64,000 bases of DNA from JBFLYH01 sp964630235 (GTDB lineage: Bacteria; Oederibacteriota; JAAXVQ01; JAUVAV01): assembly GCA_964630235.1 (NCBI GenBank), contig CAZVUO010000001.1, forward strand, positions 558,001-622,000. Direction: 5' to 3'. Below are positions 52,778 through 60,961 of the stretch, piece by piece (position 1 is the first letter of the stretch; each line of letters starts with the position of its first letter). The position numbers and the translations under genes are program-made. The notes below the pieces were generated by a model. That model had not been told where the DNA came from. It made no database searches and saw only the letters and a list, made by a program, of their open reading frames with translations.

Positions 52778-52832
52778 ACGGGAAGCCCAGCGTCTGGGGA
52801 GTCATCAGAGGGAACCGGATGGAGAAACGTAA

Positions 52833-54698
52833 ATGGTAGCATGGTTGGCAATGATCCCGGGCCTGCCGCTGGCCGCGGCCGCGGCCGTGGCCCTGGCCGG
52901 CAGCCGCATCCGCCGCTGGGCCGGCTGGGTGACCGCGAGCGCCGTGTTCTTGTCGCTGGTCATGGCCGCGCGGGTGCTGCTGGCCGTGCTCGCGCGGCCC
53001 GAGGCGCGGGAAATTTCTTTCCCCTGGCTGTCTATTGCGGGCGGGCTCAACCTCGAGGTTGGGTTCCTGGTGGACCCGCTGTCCGCGCTCATGCTGGTGC
53101 TGGTCACGCTGGTGTCGCTCATGATCCAGCTTTACTCCCTGGGCTACATGGCCGGGGACGCGGACCGAACCCGCTATTTTACCTACCTGTCCCTCTTCAC
53201 GTTTTCCATGCTGGGCCTGGTGCTGGCCAACAACCTGATCCTCATGTATATGTTCTGGGAACTGGTCGGTCTGTGCTCCTATCTCTTGATCGGGTTCTGG
53301 TATGAAAAACCGGCGGCCGCCAACGCGGGCAAGAAAGCCTTTGTCGTGACCCGTTTTGGCGACCTGGGGTTCCTGATCGGCATCCTGGTTATCGGCCACC
53401 TGCTCAACACCTTCAATATCCCGCTCCTGGGGCAGGCCGCGGCCCAGGGACAGCTCTCCGGGTTCTGGCCGCTCGCGGTGGCCCTTTTGCTGTTTGCCGG
53501 CGCGGTGGGAAAAAGCGCGCAATTCCCCCTGCATGTTTGGCTGCCGGACGCCATGGAAGGCCCAACGCCCGTGTCCGCCCTGATCCACGCGGCCACCATG
53601 GTGGCCGCCGGCGTGTTCATGGTCGCCCGCCTGTTCCCGGTGTTCGCGGCCTCGCCGGAGGCCCTGACCGTGATCGCGTACCTAGGCGGCGCGACGGCGT
53701 TCCTGGCCGCGACCATGGCTTGCGTGCAGACCGACATCAAGCGCATTCTGGCCTACTCCACGGTCTCCCAGCTGGGGTACATGTTCCTGGCCTTGGGCTG
53801 CGCGGGGTACTCGGCCGGAATCTTCCACCTGCTCACCCACGGCGCGTTCAAAGCCCTGCTCTTTCTCGCGGCCGGGTCCGTGATCCACGCTCTGCATACC
53901 AATTCCATCTGGGAGATGGGCGGGCTGTGGCGCGGCATGAAGATCACGGCGCTGGTCACCCTGGCCGGCGGCCTCGCGCTGGCCGGTGTGTTCCCGTTCT
54001 CCGGGTTCTTCAGCAAGGACGCGGTGCTGCTGGCCGCGGCCCACGCGGGCCGCGTGGACCTGCTGGCCGTGGGCCTCCTGACCGCCCTGCTCACCAGCTT
54101 CTACATCTTCCGGCTGTTCTTCACGGTCTTCGCGGGCAAGCCCTCGGCCGCCTCCGCACCCCATGAATCCCCGGCGGTCATGACCCTGCCCATGCTGCTT
54201 CTGGCGTTCATTTCTCTGGTCCTGGGATTCTGGAGCGAACCGCTCCAGCACTTTCTCGGCCAGTCGCTCGGCGCTCCGGCGCTCGCGGCCGGCCACGGCC
54301 GCCTGGTTCCCCTGCTGGCTTTTCTCGCCGCGGCCTTCGGCTTTGCCTGGGCGTACGTGGTTTATGGCCAGAAAGCCGTGTCCGCCGCCCTGCTGGCGCG
54401 GCGCTTCTCCTGGCTGCACACCTTGCTGGTGAACCAGTATTATATTGACGCCTTTTACCAGTTCCTGGTCCGCCGCCTGCTGTTCGCGGGCGCGGCCGCG
54501 CTCGCGTGGTTTGACCGCAACGTGGTGGACGGCGCGGTCAACGGCGTGGCCTGGCTGTGCCGGCAGGCCGGGCTCGTTCTCCGGCTGGCGCAGGTCGGCC
54601 GCCTGTCCGCTTATGTTTTGGCCCTGGTGCTGGGCCTGTTGATCATGATCGTGACCGTGCTCTTGAACCAATCCGCGGTGCTGGCGTGGCCGTGGTGA
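52833..54698 (+). CDS. nuoL: NADH-quinone oxidoreductase subunit L
   Basis: 621 aa, about 16 TM spans. Antiporter-like core with WELVGLCSYLLIGFWYEKPAAANAGKKAF, FPLHVWLPDAMEGPTPVSALIHAATMV and YSTVSQLGYM, with the functional Glu, Lys and His of the channel present. The long amphipathic HL region is at the C-terminus. Follows the small lipoprotein gene by 55 bp. Confidence 0.96.
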   Translation: MVAWLAMIPGLPLAAAAAVALAGSRIRRWAGWVTASAVFLSLVMAARVLLAVLARPEAREISFPWLSIAGGLNLEVGFLVDPLSALMLVLVTLVSLMIQLYSLGYMAGDADRTRYFTYLSLFTFSMLGLVLANNLILMYMFWELVGLCSYLLIGFWYEKPAAANAGKKAFVVTRFGDLGFLIGILVIGHLLNTFNIPLLGQAAAQGQLSGFWPLAVALLLFAGAVGKSAQFPLHVWLPDAMEGPTPVSALIHAATMVAAGVFMVARLFPVFAASPEALTVIAYLGGATAFLAATMACVQTDIKRILAYSTVSQLGYMFLALGCAGYSAGIFHLLTHGAFKALLFLAAGSVIHALHTNSIWEMGGLWRGMKITALVTLAGGLALAGVFPFSGFFSKDAVLLAAAHAGRVDLLAVGLLTALLTSFYIFRLFFTVFAGKPSAASAPHESPAVMTLPMLLLAFISLVLGFWSEPLQHFLGQSLGAPALAAGHGRLVPLLAFLAAAFGFAWAYVVYGQKAVSAALLARRFSWLHTLLVNQYYIDAFYQFLVRRLLFAGAAALAWFDRNVVDGAVNGVAWLCRQAGLVLRLAQVGRLSAYVLALVLGLLIMIVTVLLNQSAVLAWPW

Positions 54699-54739
54699 CC
54701 TGTTTCCCTGATCGCCGGAGATCCTGGGATCGCCCTGGA

Positions 54740-54842
54740 AGGAAGGTGGATGCCGGCGATCAGGGATGTCGCCTGCCGAAGCGCAGGGCGATGCAAGATC
54801 AGAAGTGGGACCGCGGGCTGCGCCCGCGGGGCTCCACCTGGG
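54740..54842 (+). repeat. Structured dispersed repeat, copy E (degenerate 5' part)
   Basis: Contains GGGATGTCGCC (54763), then GAAGTGGGA and the perfect hairpin CCGCGGGC-TGC-GCCCGCGG (54811-54829) followed by GGGCTCCACC. Lies in the 154-bp gap between nuoL and nuoM, ending about 10 bp before the nuoM start. Confidence 0.65.
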
Positions 54843-54852
54843 AGTTGTCCGC

Positions 54853-56307
54853 ATGCTGTCGGTGATCCTCGCCGTACCCCTGGCCGCCGCGCTGGCCATC
54901 ATGTTCCTGCCGCGCGAGCGCGTGACCTGGCCCCGGTGGGTGGCCCTGGCCGGAACCTTCGCGGGCCTCGCGTGCACGCTGGCCGTGGCGGCGCGCTTCC
55001 AGCTCGTGCCCGGCTTCCAGTTCCTGGAACGGGCGCCGCTCCTGCCGGCCCTGGGGATCTCCTACAGCCTGGCCCTGGACGGCATGGGCCTGGCCATGAT
55101 CCTGCTGACCGCCATCATCATCTTCACGGGCGTGCTGGCCTCGTGGGACCACTTGGAGCGGCCGCAGGAATTTTTCGCCATGCTCCTGGTGCTGGTGACC
55201 GGCGTGTTCGGGGTCTTCATGGCGCGGGACCTGTTCCTGTTCTTCCTGTTTTACGAATTGGCCGTGCTGCCCATGTACCTGCTCATCGGCATCTGGGGCA
55301 CGGGCCGCAAGGAATACTCGGCCATGAAGCTGACCCTGTACCTCTTGGTGGGCAGCGCGCTCATGCTGGTGGGCCTGCTGGCGCTTTATTTCAGCGGCGA
55401 GGGCCGGAGCTTCTACCTGCCCGAGGTCGCGGCCAAGGTCTTTACTCCGGGCTTCCAAAAGCTCTTTTTCCCCATCCTGTTCCTGGGGTTCGGCACGCTC
55501 GCCGGGTTCTGGCCGTTCCACACCTGGTCGCCGGACGGGCACGCCTCGGCGCCCACGGCCGTGTCCATGCTGCATGCCGGCGTGCTCATGAAGCTGGGCG
55601 CGTTCGGTATTCTGCGCATCGGCGTGGAGCTTCTGCCGGTGGGCGCCCAGTTCTGGGCGCCGTATCTCATGCTCTTCACCTTGGTCAATATCGTGTACGG
55701 CGCCCTGGTGGCCATGGCCCAGACCGACCTGAAATACGTCGTGGCCTATTCGTCGGTCTCCCACATGGGCATCGTGCTCCTCGGTATCTGCACCCTGCAC
55801 CCGGTGGCCCTGAACGGCGCGATCCTCCAGATGTTCTCGCACGGCATCATGACCGGCCTGTTCTTCGCGCTGGTCGGCATGGTCTACGGTCGGACCCACA
55901 CCCGCGTGATTCCGGACATGGGCGGCTTGGCCAGGCAGCTGCCCTTTTTGGCGCTGGCCTTCACGGTGGGCGGCCTGGTGTCCCTGGGCTTGCCGGGCTT
56001 CTCCGGTTTCGTGGCCGAACTGCTGGTCTTCCTGGGCGCGTTCCGCGTCTATCCCGTGGCCGCGGCCATTGCCGTGACCGGCATTCTTTTCACCGCGATC
56101 TATATCCTGCGCGTGGTCCAGAAGATCTTTTTCGGACCGGTCCGCGAATCCTTCGCCGGCTTGACCGACGCCAACGCGGTGGAAAAAACCTGCCTGGCGA
56201 TCCTGATGCTGGTCATGCTGGCCGTGGGCGTGTATCCCGCGTCCCTGCTGCGGATCATCAACCTCACGGTTGAACCCCTGACCGCGATCCTAAGGAGTCT
56301 GCCGTGA
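54853..56307 (+). CDS. nuoM: NADH-quinone oxidoreductase subunit M
   Basis: 484 aa from the ATG at 54853 (GGGAG upstream); the frame runs back to 54766 but only through repeat DNA. Fourteen-TM antiporter-like subunit with FYELAVLPMYLLIGIWG, FWPFHTWSPDGHASAPTAVSMLHAGVLMKLG and YSSVSHMG. Its stop overlaps the nuoN start (GTGA). Confidence 0.95.
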   Translation: MLSVILAVPLAAALAIMFLPRERVTWPRWVALAGTFAGLACTLAVAARFQLVPGFQFLERAPLLPALGISYSLALDGMGLAMILLTAIIIFTGVLASWDHLERPQEFFAMLLVLVTGVFGVFMARDLFLFFLFYELAVLPMYLLIGIWGTGRKEYSAMKLTLYLLVGSALMLVGLLALYFSGEGRSFYLPEVAAKVFTPGFQKLFFPILFLGFGTLAGFWPFHTWSPDGHASAPTAVSMLHAGVLMKLGAFGILRIGVELLPVGAQFWAPYLMLFTLVNIVYGALVAMAQTDLKYVVAYSSVSHMGIVLLGICTLHPVALNGAILQMFSHGIMTGLFFALVGMVYGRTHTRVIPDMGGLARQLPFLALAFTVGGLVSLGLPGFSGFVAELLVFLGAFRVYPVAAAIAVTGILFTAIYILRVVQKIFFGPVRESFAGLTDANAVEKTCLAILMLVMLAVGVYPASLLRIINLTVEPLTAILRSLP

Positions 56308-57728
56308 CCTCCTGGCTGTTCTTGGCGCCTGAATTCATTCTGCTCGCGTCGCTCGGCGCGGTCCTGCTCCTGGACCTGGTGCTGCCGCGGACCGCCGGCC
56401 GCCGGCTGCTGGCCGGCGTTTCCCTGGCCGGCGCCGGGCTCGCGCTTGCCGCGGCGCTTCTGGTTCCGGACGGGTCCTTCGGCGGGACCTTCGCGCTTGA
56501 CGGCCTGGCGCGTTTGATCAAGGTCCTGGTGCTGTCCGCGCTGGCGCTGGTCACGCTCAGCGCCTGGACCTGGGACCGGACCTGGGAGCGCCCCATGGGC
56601 GAGTTCTGGTTCCTGCTGCAGTCCGCTGCGCTCGGCATGATGGTGCTGGCCTCGGGGCAGGAGTTGATCACGCTCTATGTCGGCCTGGAACTGGCCACCC
56701 TGCCCATGGCGCTTCTGACCGCCTATTGCCCGGCGGACCGCAGATCCTCGGAGGGCGGGCTTAAATTCTTAATTCTGGCGGCCGTGGGGTCCGGCGTCCT
56801 GCTGTTCGGGCTCTCCCTGCTCTATGCGGTGGCCGGCGCCACGCGCCTGGCGGACCTGGCCCAGGCGCTCATGGGCCTCCATCACGAGCCCGTGGTGGTG
56901 ATCGGCCTGCTGTGCGTGCTGGTGGGCCTGGGATTCAAGGTCGCGCTCGTGCCGTTCCACCTCTGGGTGCCGGACGCGTACGAAGGCGCGCCCACGCCGG
57001 TGACGGCCTTCCTGTCCGTGGCCAGCAAGACCGCGGGGTTCGTCCTGGCCCTGCGCCTGCTGGCCGGCGCTTTCGCGCCCTTGAGCCGGGAGTGGAGCGG
57101 CGTACTGGCCGTGCTCGCGGCCGCCACCATGACCCTGGGGAATTTCGCCGCCATTCCGCAGACCAATTTAAAACGCCTGCTGGCGTACTCCTCGGTGGCG
57201 CAGGCCGGCTATCTGATCATGGGGCTGGTGGCCGGAGACGCGCTGGGTCTTTCGGCCTTGCTGTACTATCTGGCCGCTTATCTGCCGGCCAACCTCGCGG
57301 CCTTTGCGGTCGTGATCGCGATCGAGCAGGCCACGGGCTCGACCGACCTACCGGCCTACCATGGGCTGGCCTTGCGCTCGCCGCGGCTGAGCCTGATGCT
57401 CCTCCTGGCCCTGCTCTCCCTGGCCGGCATTCCGCCGCTCGCCGGCTTTACCGCCAAGTTCTACTTGTTCACCGCCGTGTTCGGCCAAGGGTACGCGTGG
57501 CTGGTGGTGCTCGCGGTCCTTAACTCGGCCCTGTCGCTCTACTACTATCTGCGCGTCATCCGGGCGGCCTACATCCAGCCTCCGGAGAGCGTGCCGGCGT
57601 CCCCCGTGGCCGTGTCCTGGCCGCTGGCCCTGGCCCTGGCCGCGACCCTGGTCGGCATTCTCTTGCTGGGCGTCTGGCCCGGTCCGCTGGCCGAGAGCGC
57701 CCGCCTGGCGGTTCAGCACATATTGTGA
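56304..57728 (+). CDS. nuoN: NADH-quinone oxidoreductase subunit N
   Basis: 474 aa from a GTG with TAAGGAG before it. Fourteen TM spans; signatures ELATLPMALLTAY, KVALVPFHLWVPDAYEGAPTPVTAFLSVASKTAG and YSSVAQAGYLIMG. Last gene of the complex I operon; no nuoE, F or G is present anywhere in the window, so the electron donor is not NADH through the standard module. Confidence 0.96.
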   Translation: MTSWLFLAPEFILLASLGAVLLLDLVLPRTAGRRLLAGVSLAGAGLALAAALLVPDGSFGGTFALDGLARLIKVLVLSALALVTLSAWTWDRTWERPMGEFWFLLQSAALGMMVLASGQELITLYVGLELATLPMALLTAYCPADRRSSEGGLKFLILAAVGSGVLLFGLSLLYAVAGATRLADLAQALMGLHHEPVVVIGLLCVLVGLGFKVALVPFHLWVPDAYEGAPTPVTAFLSVASKTAGFVLALRLLAGAFAPLSREWSGVLAVLAAATMTLGNFAAIPQTNLKRLLAYSSVAQAGYLIMGLVAGDALGLSALLYYLAAYLPANLAAFAVVIAIEQATGSTDLPAYHGLALRSPRLSLMLLLALLSLAGIPPLAGFTAKFYLFTAVFGQGYAWLVVLAVLNSALSLYYYLRVIRAAYIQPPESVPASPVAVSWPLALALAATLVGILLLGVWPGPLAESARLAVQHIL

Positions 57729-57741
57729 ACGCGCGGAAAGC

Positions 57742-57770
57742 TCCACAATTGCCTGCTGCTGGTGTATAAT
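57742..57770 (+). promoter_or_regulatory. Candidate promoter of the phosphatase gene cluster
   Basis: TCCACA (57742-57747, 4/6), 17 bp, perfect TATAAT (57765-57770), 38 bp before the small ORF and 189 bp before the phosphatase. Confidence 0.5.
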
Positions 57771-57807
57771 TTAAACCGATCCCAACGGCATCGGGAGTTT
57801 TCCCGGC

Positions 57808-58005
57808 ATGAACAGCAAACGTTTTTCCGTCCCCAGAACGCCTAGCCGGGCATTCGCGCCCTGCGCGCCGGAACTTGCCTACTGCACGGACTGCCAGGAA
57901 AGCCGGCGGCAGCAGACCTGCCCGCGCCTGCGGGCGCTGCGAAAGGAAGGCCAGCGGCTTGGACCCCAGACCCGCCCCGCTCCCGCGACCGAAAACGAGC
58001 GTTAA
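57808..58005 (+). CDS. Small Cys-containing protein, uncertain
   Basis: 65 aa with four Cys (FAPCAPELAYCTDCQ and QTCPRL, including one CxxC) and a basic C-terminus; a GGGAG lies ~12 bp before the ATG and a promoter ahead of that. It overlaps the phosphatase gene by 47 bp. No family recognised. It might be a real zinc-binding small protein or only a chance frame; the promoter placement and the overlap favour translation in part. Confidence 0.35.
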   Translation: MNSKRFSVPRTPSRAFAPCAPELAYCTDCQESRRQQTCPRLRALRKEGQRLGPQTRPAPATENER

Positions 58006-59482
58006 AATCGAGTTTTCGCTCTGGGTCATCCTGCTGGTGCTGACCACGGCCGGCACCCTGACCTGGTTCATCCTGCGCCAGGAACGGGACGCCCTGGTGC
58101 AGGAAGTGACGCGTCGCGGCATGGCCCTGACCCAGTATCTGGCGACCCACAGCATTGATCCCTTTCTCACCAACGACAAGCTTACCCTGGCCACGCTGGT
58201 CACGGACGTGATGCAAAACGAAGACATGACCTATGCCCTGATCACGGACCGCGACGGCCGCGTGGTGGCCGCGGACCAATCCGGACTCGTCGGCCAGGCC
58301 TATCAACGGCCGCCCGGCGCGTATCCCCTGGACCGGCCCGGCGCGCGCATCCACACCTGGCACCACCCGCGGGCAGGCTGGGTGATGGACATCGGCATGC
58401 CCCTCATTCTCGAGGCCAAGGCGAAGATCGGCGAGATCCATCTGGGCATCTCCCACTCCACGATCCAGCAGGTCGTCTCGCGCGCCTGGCGCAACGCCGG
58501 CGTGCTGGTCGGCATTTTTTTGCTGGCCGGCCTGGCCGGGTCCGTGATCCTGGTGAACCTCATCCTCCGGCCCGTGTCCGCGCTCACGCGGGGCGCCCAG
58601 GCCATTGGCGCGGGCAACCTGGACTACCAAATCCCGCCCATGCGGCCCAACGAGCTGGGGCAGCTGGCCGAGACCTTCAACCGCATGACGCGGGAGCTCA
58701 AGGTCGCCACGGATCAGGCCCTGGAGCAGGAACGCCTGCGCCAGGAGTTGCAGGTGGCCCAGCAGATCCAGCAAAAACTCCTGCCCAAGCAGTTGCCGGA
58801 GATACCCGGCTATTCCTTTGGCGCGCTGTACCGCGCGGCCAAGGAAGTCGGGGGGGATTATTACGATGTCTTGCGGGTGGGAAAGGACCACCTGGGTCTG
58901 GCCGTGGCGGACGTGTGCGGGAAGGGCGTGCCGGCGGCCCTGCTCATGAGCGTGGCGCGCAGCATGCTCAGGACCGTCGCGCCCGGAGAGTCCTCGCCCC
59001 TCAAGGTGGCGCGGGAGCTCAACCGCCTGCTGGTCGCGGACTTAAGCCGCGGTTTGTTTATTACCTTGTTTTATGCGGTGATAAATGTTAAGAATAGGAC
59101 CATGACCTACACCTCGGCCGGGCATAACCCGGTCCTGGTGTGGCAGGCGCAGAGAAGCCGCTGCGTGCAACTGGAGTTGCGGCCGCCGTGCCTGCCCCTG
59201 GGCGTGGATGGCACGGGACTGTTCAACCGGCTGGCGCAGGAGCAGACCATCACCCTCAAACCGGGCGATGCGGTGATCCTGTACACCGACGGCTTGACCG
59301 AAGCCTGGAACGAGCAGCGCGAGGAATTTGGCATGGACCGCCTGATCGCGGCGGTGACCGCGGGCGCCGGCCAGGGCAGCGCGGCGGAACTGGTGGAGGG
59401 TATTGACCGCACGCTGGTCAGCTTCTGCGGCGACTTGCACCAAAACGACGATCTGGCCGTGGTGACGATGAAAGTCGCGTGA
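57959..59482 (+). CDS. RsbU-type PP2C (SpoIIE) phosphatase with membrane sensor and HAMP
   Basis: 507 aa from a TTG with AAAGGAAGG 8 bp before it. Layout: TM1 (~16-36), extracytoplasmic sensor region (~40-170), TM2 (~180-202), HAMP (RPVSALTRGAQAIGAGNLDYQIP), coiled coil (EQERLRQELQVAQQIQQKLLP), then SpoIIE/PP2C with the metal-binding Asp in VGGDYYDV, DVCGKGVPAAL, SAGHNPVLV, YTDGLTEAWN and NDDLAVV. It dephosphorylates STAS-domain antagonists; one is encoded next. Signals reaching the sensor are unknown. Confidence 0.9.
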   Translation: MDPRPAPLPRPKTSVKIEFSLWVILLVLTTAGTLTWFILRQERDALVQEVTRRGMALTQYLATHSIDPFLTNDKLTLATLVTDVMQNEDMTYALITDRDGRVVAADQSGLVGQAYQRPPGAYPLDRPGARIHTWHHPRAGWVMDIGMPLILEAKAKIGEIHLGISHSTIQQVVSRAWRNAGVLVGIFLLAGLAGSVILVNLILRPVSALTRGAQAIGAGNLDYQIPPMRPNELGQLAETFNRMTRELKVATDQALEQERLRQELQVAQQIQQKLLPKQLPEIPGYSFGALYRAAKEVGGDYYDVLRVGKDHLGLAVADVCGKGVPAALLMSVARSMLRTVAPGESSPLKVARELNRLLVADLSRGLFITLFYAVINVKNRTMTYTSAGHNPVLVWQAQRSRCVQLELRPPCLPLGVDGTGLFNRLAQEQTITLKPGDAVILYTDGLTEAWNEQREEFGMDRLIAAVTAGAGQGSAAELVEGIDRTLVSFCGDLHQNDDLAVVTMKVA

Positions 59483-59569
59483 CGCACGCAGCCCCCCTTC
59501 CCTGCAGCCTGGCGGCGGTCGGCCGAACAGTGGCGGAGGGGCAACATGACGCTACAGAAGGAGAGAAGT

Positions 59570-59935
59570 ATGCGCCGAGACGGATATATCAGCATTGAGG
59601 TCCGCAAGTCCGGGCTCCATGACGTGACCGTGGTGGATGTGACCGGGGTGATTGACACCGGCACCACCTTGATCCTGGACGAGCACCTCTCCGGGCTGCT
59701 GCGCGAGCAGAAGTACCGCCTGATCATCAACCTCGCGCAGGTGACGTACGTATCCTCGGCCGGCTGGGGCCTGTTCGTGAGCCTCCTGCCCAAAACCCGC
59801 GAGCATCAGGGCGACATCAAGTTGGTCGCCATGACGCCCGAAGTGCGCAACGTGTTCAATATGCTCGCCTTTTCCAACCTCATTGCCGCCTATCTGACCG
59901 AAGAAGAGGCGATCGCCGCGTTCAAACAGAAGTAA
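59570..59935 (+). CDS. STAS-domain anti-sigma factor antagonist
   Basis: 121 aa from the ATG at 59570 (AAGGAGAG upstream; an ATG at 59546 with GGAGGGG is also good). Fold: VVDVTGVIDTGTTLILDEHL, INLAQVTYVSSAGWGLF with the phosphorylatable Ser in the SSAG motif, and VFNMLAFSNLIAAY. It is the likely substrate of the phosphatase 87 bp upstream. No serine-kinase anti-sigma partner is seen nearby. Confidence 0.88.
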   Translation: MRRDGYISIEVRKSGLHDVTVVDVTGVIDTGTTLILDEHLSGLLREQKYRLIINLAQVTYVSSAGWGLFVSLLPKTREHQGDIKLVAMTPEVRNVFNMLAFSNLIAAYLTEEEAIAAFKQK

Positions 59936-59941
59936 TTCCCC

Positions 59942-60919
59942 GTGCCGCGAACCCTGCTCTGTTTCATCGGCGTTGGTTTGCTGCTGACCGCCGGTTGCGC
60001 CCGTGAAGCGGGCGTGACCCTCGCCGGAAAACAGGAAGTGGTGTCCGTGGCCAAGCACCCCTTCCGCCTCAGCCCCAGCCTCAAGCCCGGTCGCGTGGTC
60101 GTCAGCTGTTTTGCCGCCCGGACCGTGCAGGAAATATCCCTGGCGCCCCTGGCCGTCACCTCGACCCTGGAGGTGCTCGCCGGCCCGCAGGATCTGGTGC
60201 GCGACCCTTACCAGAAAAAAATCTACTGCCTGCACACCCGGGAGAACGCCCTGGCGGTTCTGGGCGGCGAGCCGCTGCGGGTCCAGCGCCAGGTCAAGAC
60301 CGGGGGCATCACGCTCGCGGGCGCGGCCTTGAAACCCAATACCGGCCGTCTCTGGATCTGCGACGGCACCATGGGCGTGAGCGATTTCGGTTTTCCCTGC
60401 GCCTGCCTGCAGCGCCGGTTCCCCGTGGGGCGCTATCCGCAAGCCGTGCTGTTTACGCCCGACGGCGAGGAAGCCTGGGTAACCCTGAAAGGCGAGAACG
60501 CGGTGGTGGTCCTGGACACGGCCACGCAGAAAGAAAAACACCGCATCACCGTCGGCATCTATCCCGGCGCCCTGCTCCTGGTGGGCAATACCGTCTGCGT
60601 GGCCAATGCTGGCTCGAACGATGTGTCCTTGATCGACCGCGCCCAGTACCAGGAACGCGTGCGGGTCCGGGTGCCCAAGCAGCCGAAGGCCCTGGCCGCG
60701 CGGGGCAAAACCCTGTGGGTGGCGGGCGGCGGGTCCTTCCACCTGGCGGCCGTGGACGTGGTCCAGGGACGCCTCATCGGCCTCCTGCGCGCGGGTTTTT
60801 ATCCGGGAGATGTTTTGGCCCTGGCCGACGGATCCCTGGTGGTCACCGCGCCGGAGCGTAATCAAGTCGTTCACATCACGCCTGAAATGCCTTCCCAGGA
60901 AACCCCCGTTCAACCCTAA
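59942..60919 (+). CDS. Lipoprotein with beta-propeller (YVTN-like) repeats
   Basis: 325 aa from a GTG. Lipobox LTAGC near residue 16-20. The mature part has repeating blades: GEEAWVTLKGENAVVVLDTATQKEKHRITVG, GNTVCVANAGSNDVSLIDRA, KTLWVAGGGSFHLAAVDVVQGRL. These fit YVTN/NHL-type propellers found in surface lipoproteins. Lies 6 bp after the STAS gene and may share its transcript. Likely an envelope binding protein; ligand unknown. Confidence 0.75.
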   Translation: MPRTLLCFIGVGLLLTAGCAREAGVTLAGKQEVVSVAKHPFRLSPSLKPGRVVVSCFAARTVQEISLAPLAVTSTLEVLAGPQDLVRDPYQKKIYCLHTRENALAVLGGEPLRVQRQVKTGGITLAGAALKPNTGRLWICDGTMGVSDFGFPCACLQRRFPVGRYPQAVLFTPDGEEAWVTLKGENAVVVLDTATQKEKHRITVGIYPGALLLVGNTVCVANAGSNDVSLIDRAQYQERVRVRVPKQPKALAARGKTLWVAGGGSFHLAAVDVVQGRLIGLLRAGFYPGDVLALADGSLVVTAPERNQVVHITPEMPSQETPVQP

Positions 60920-60961
60920 ATAATTCGCACGGATTTTCCGGCGCGGGCGGTCAGATAACCC

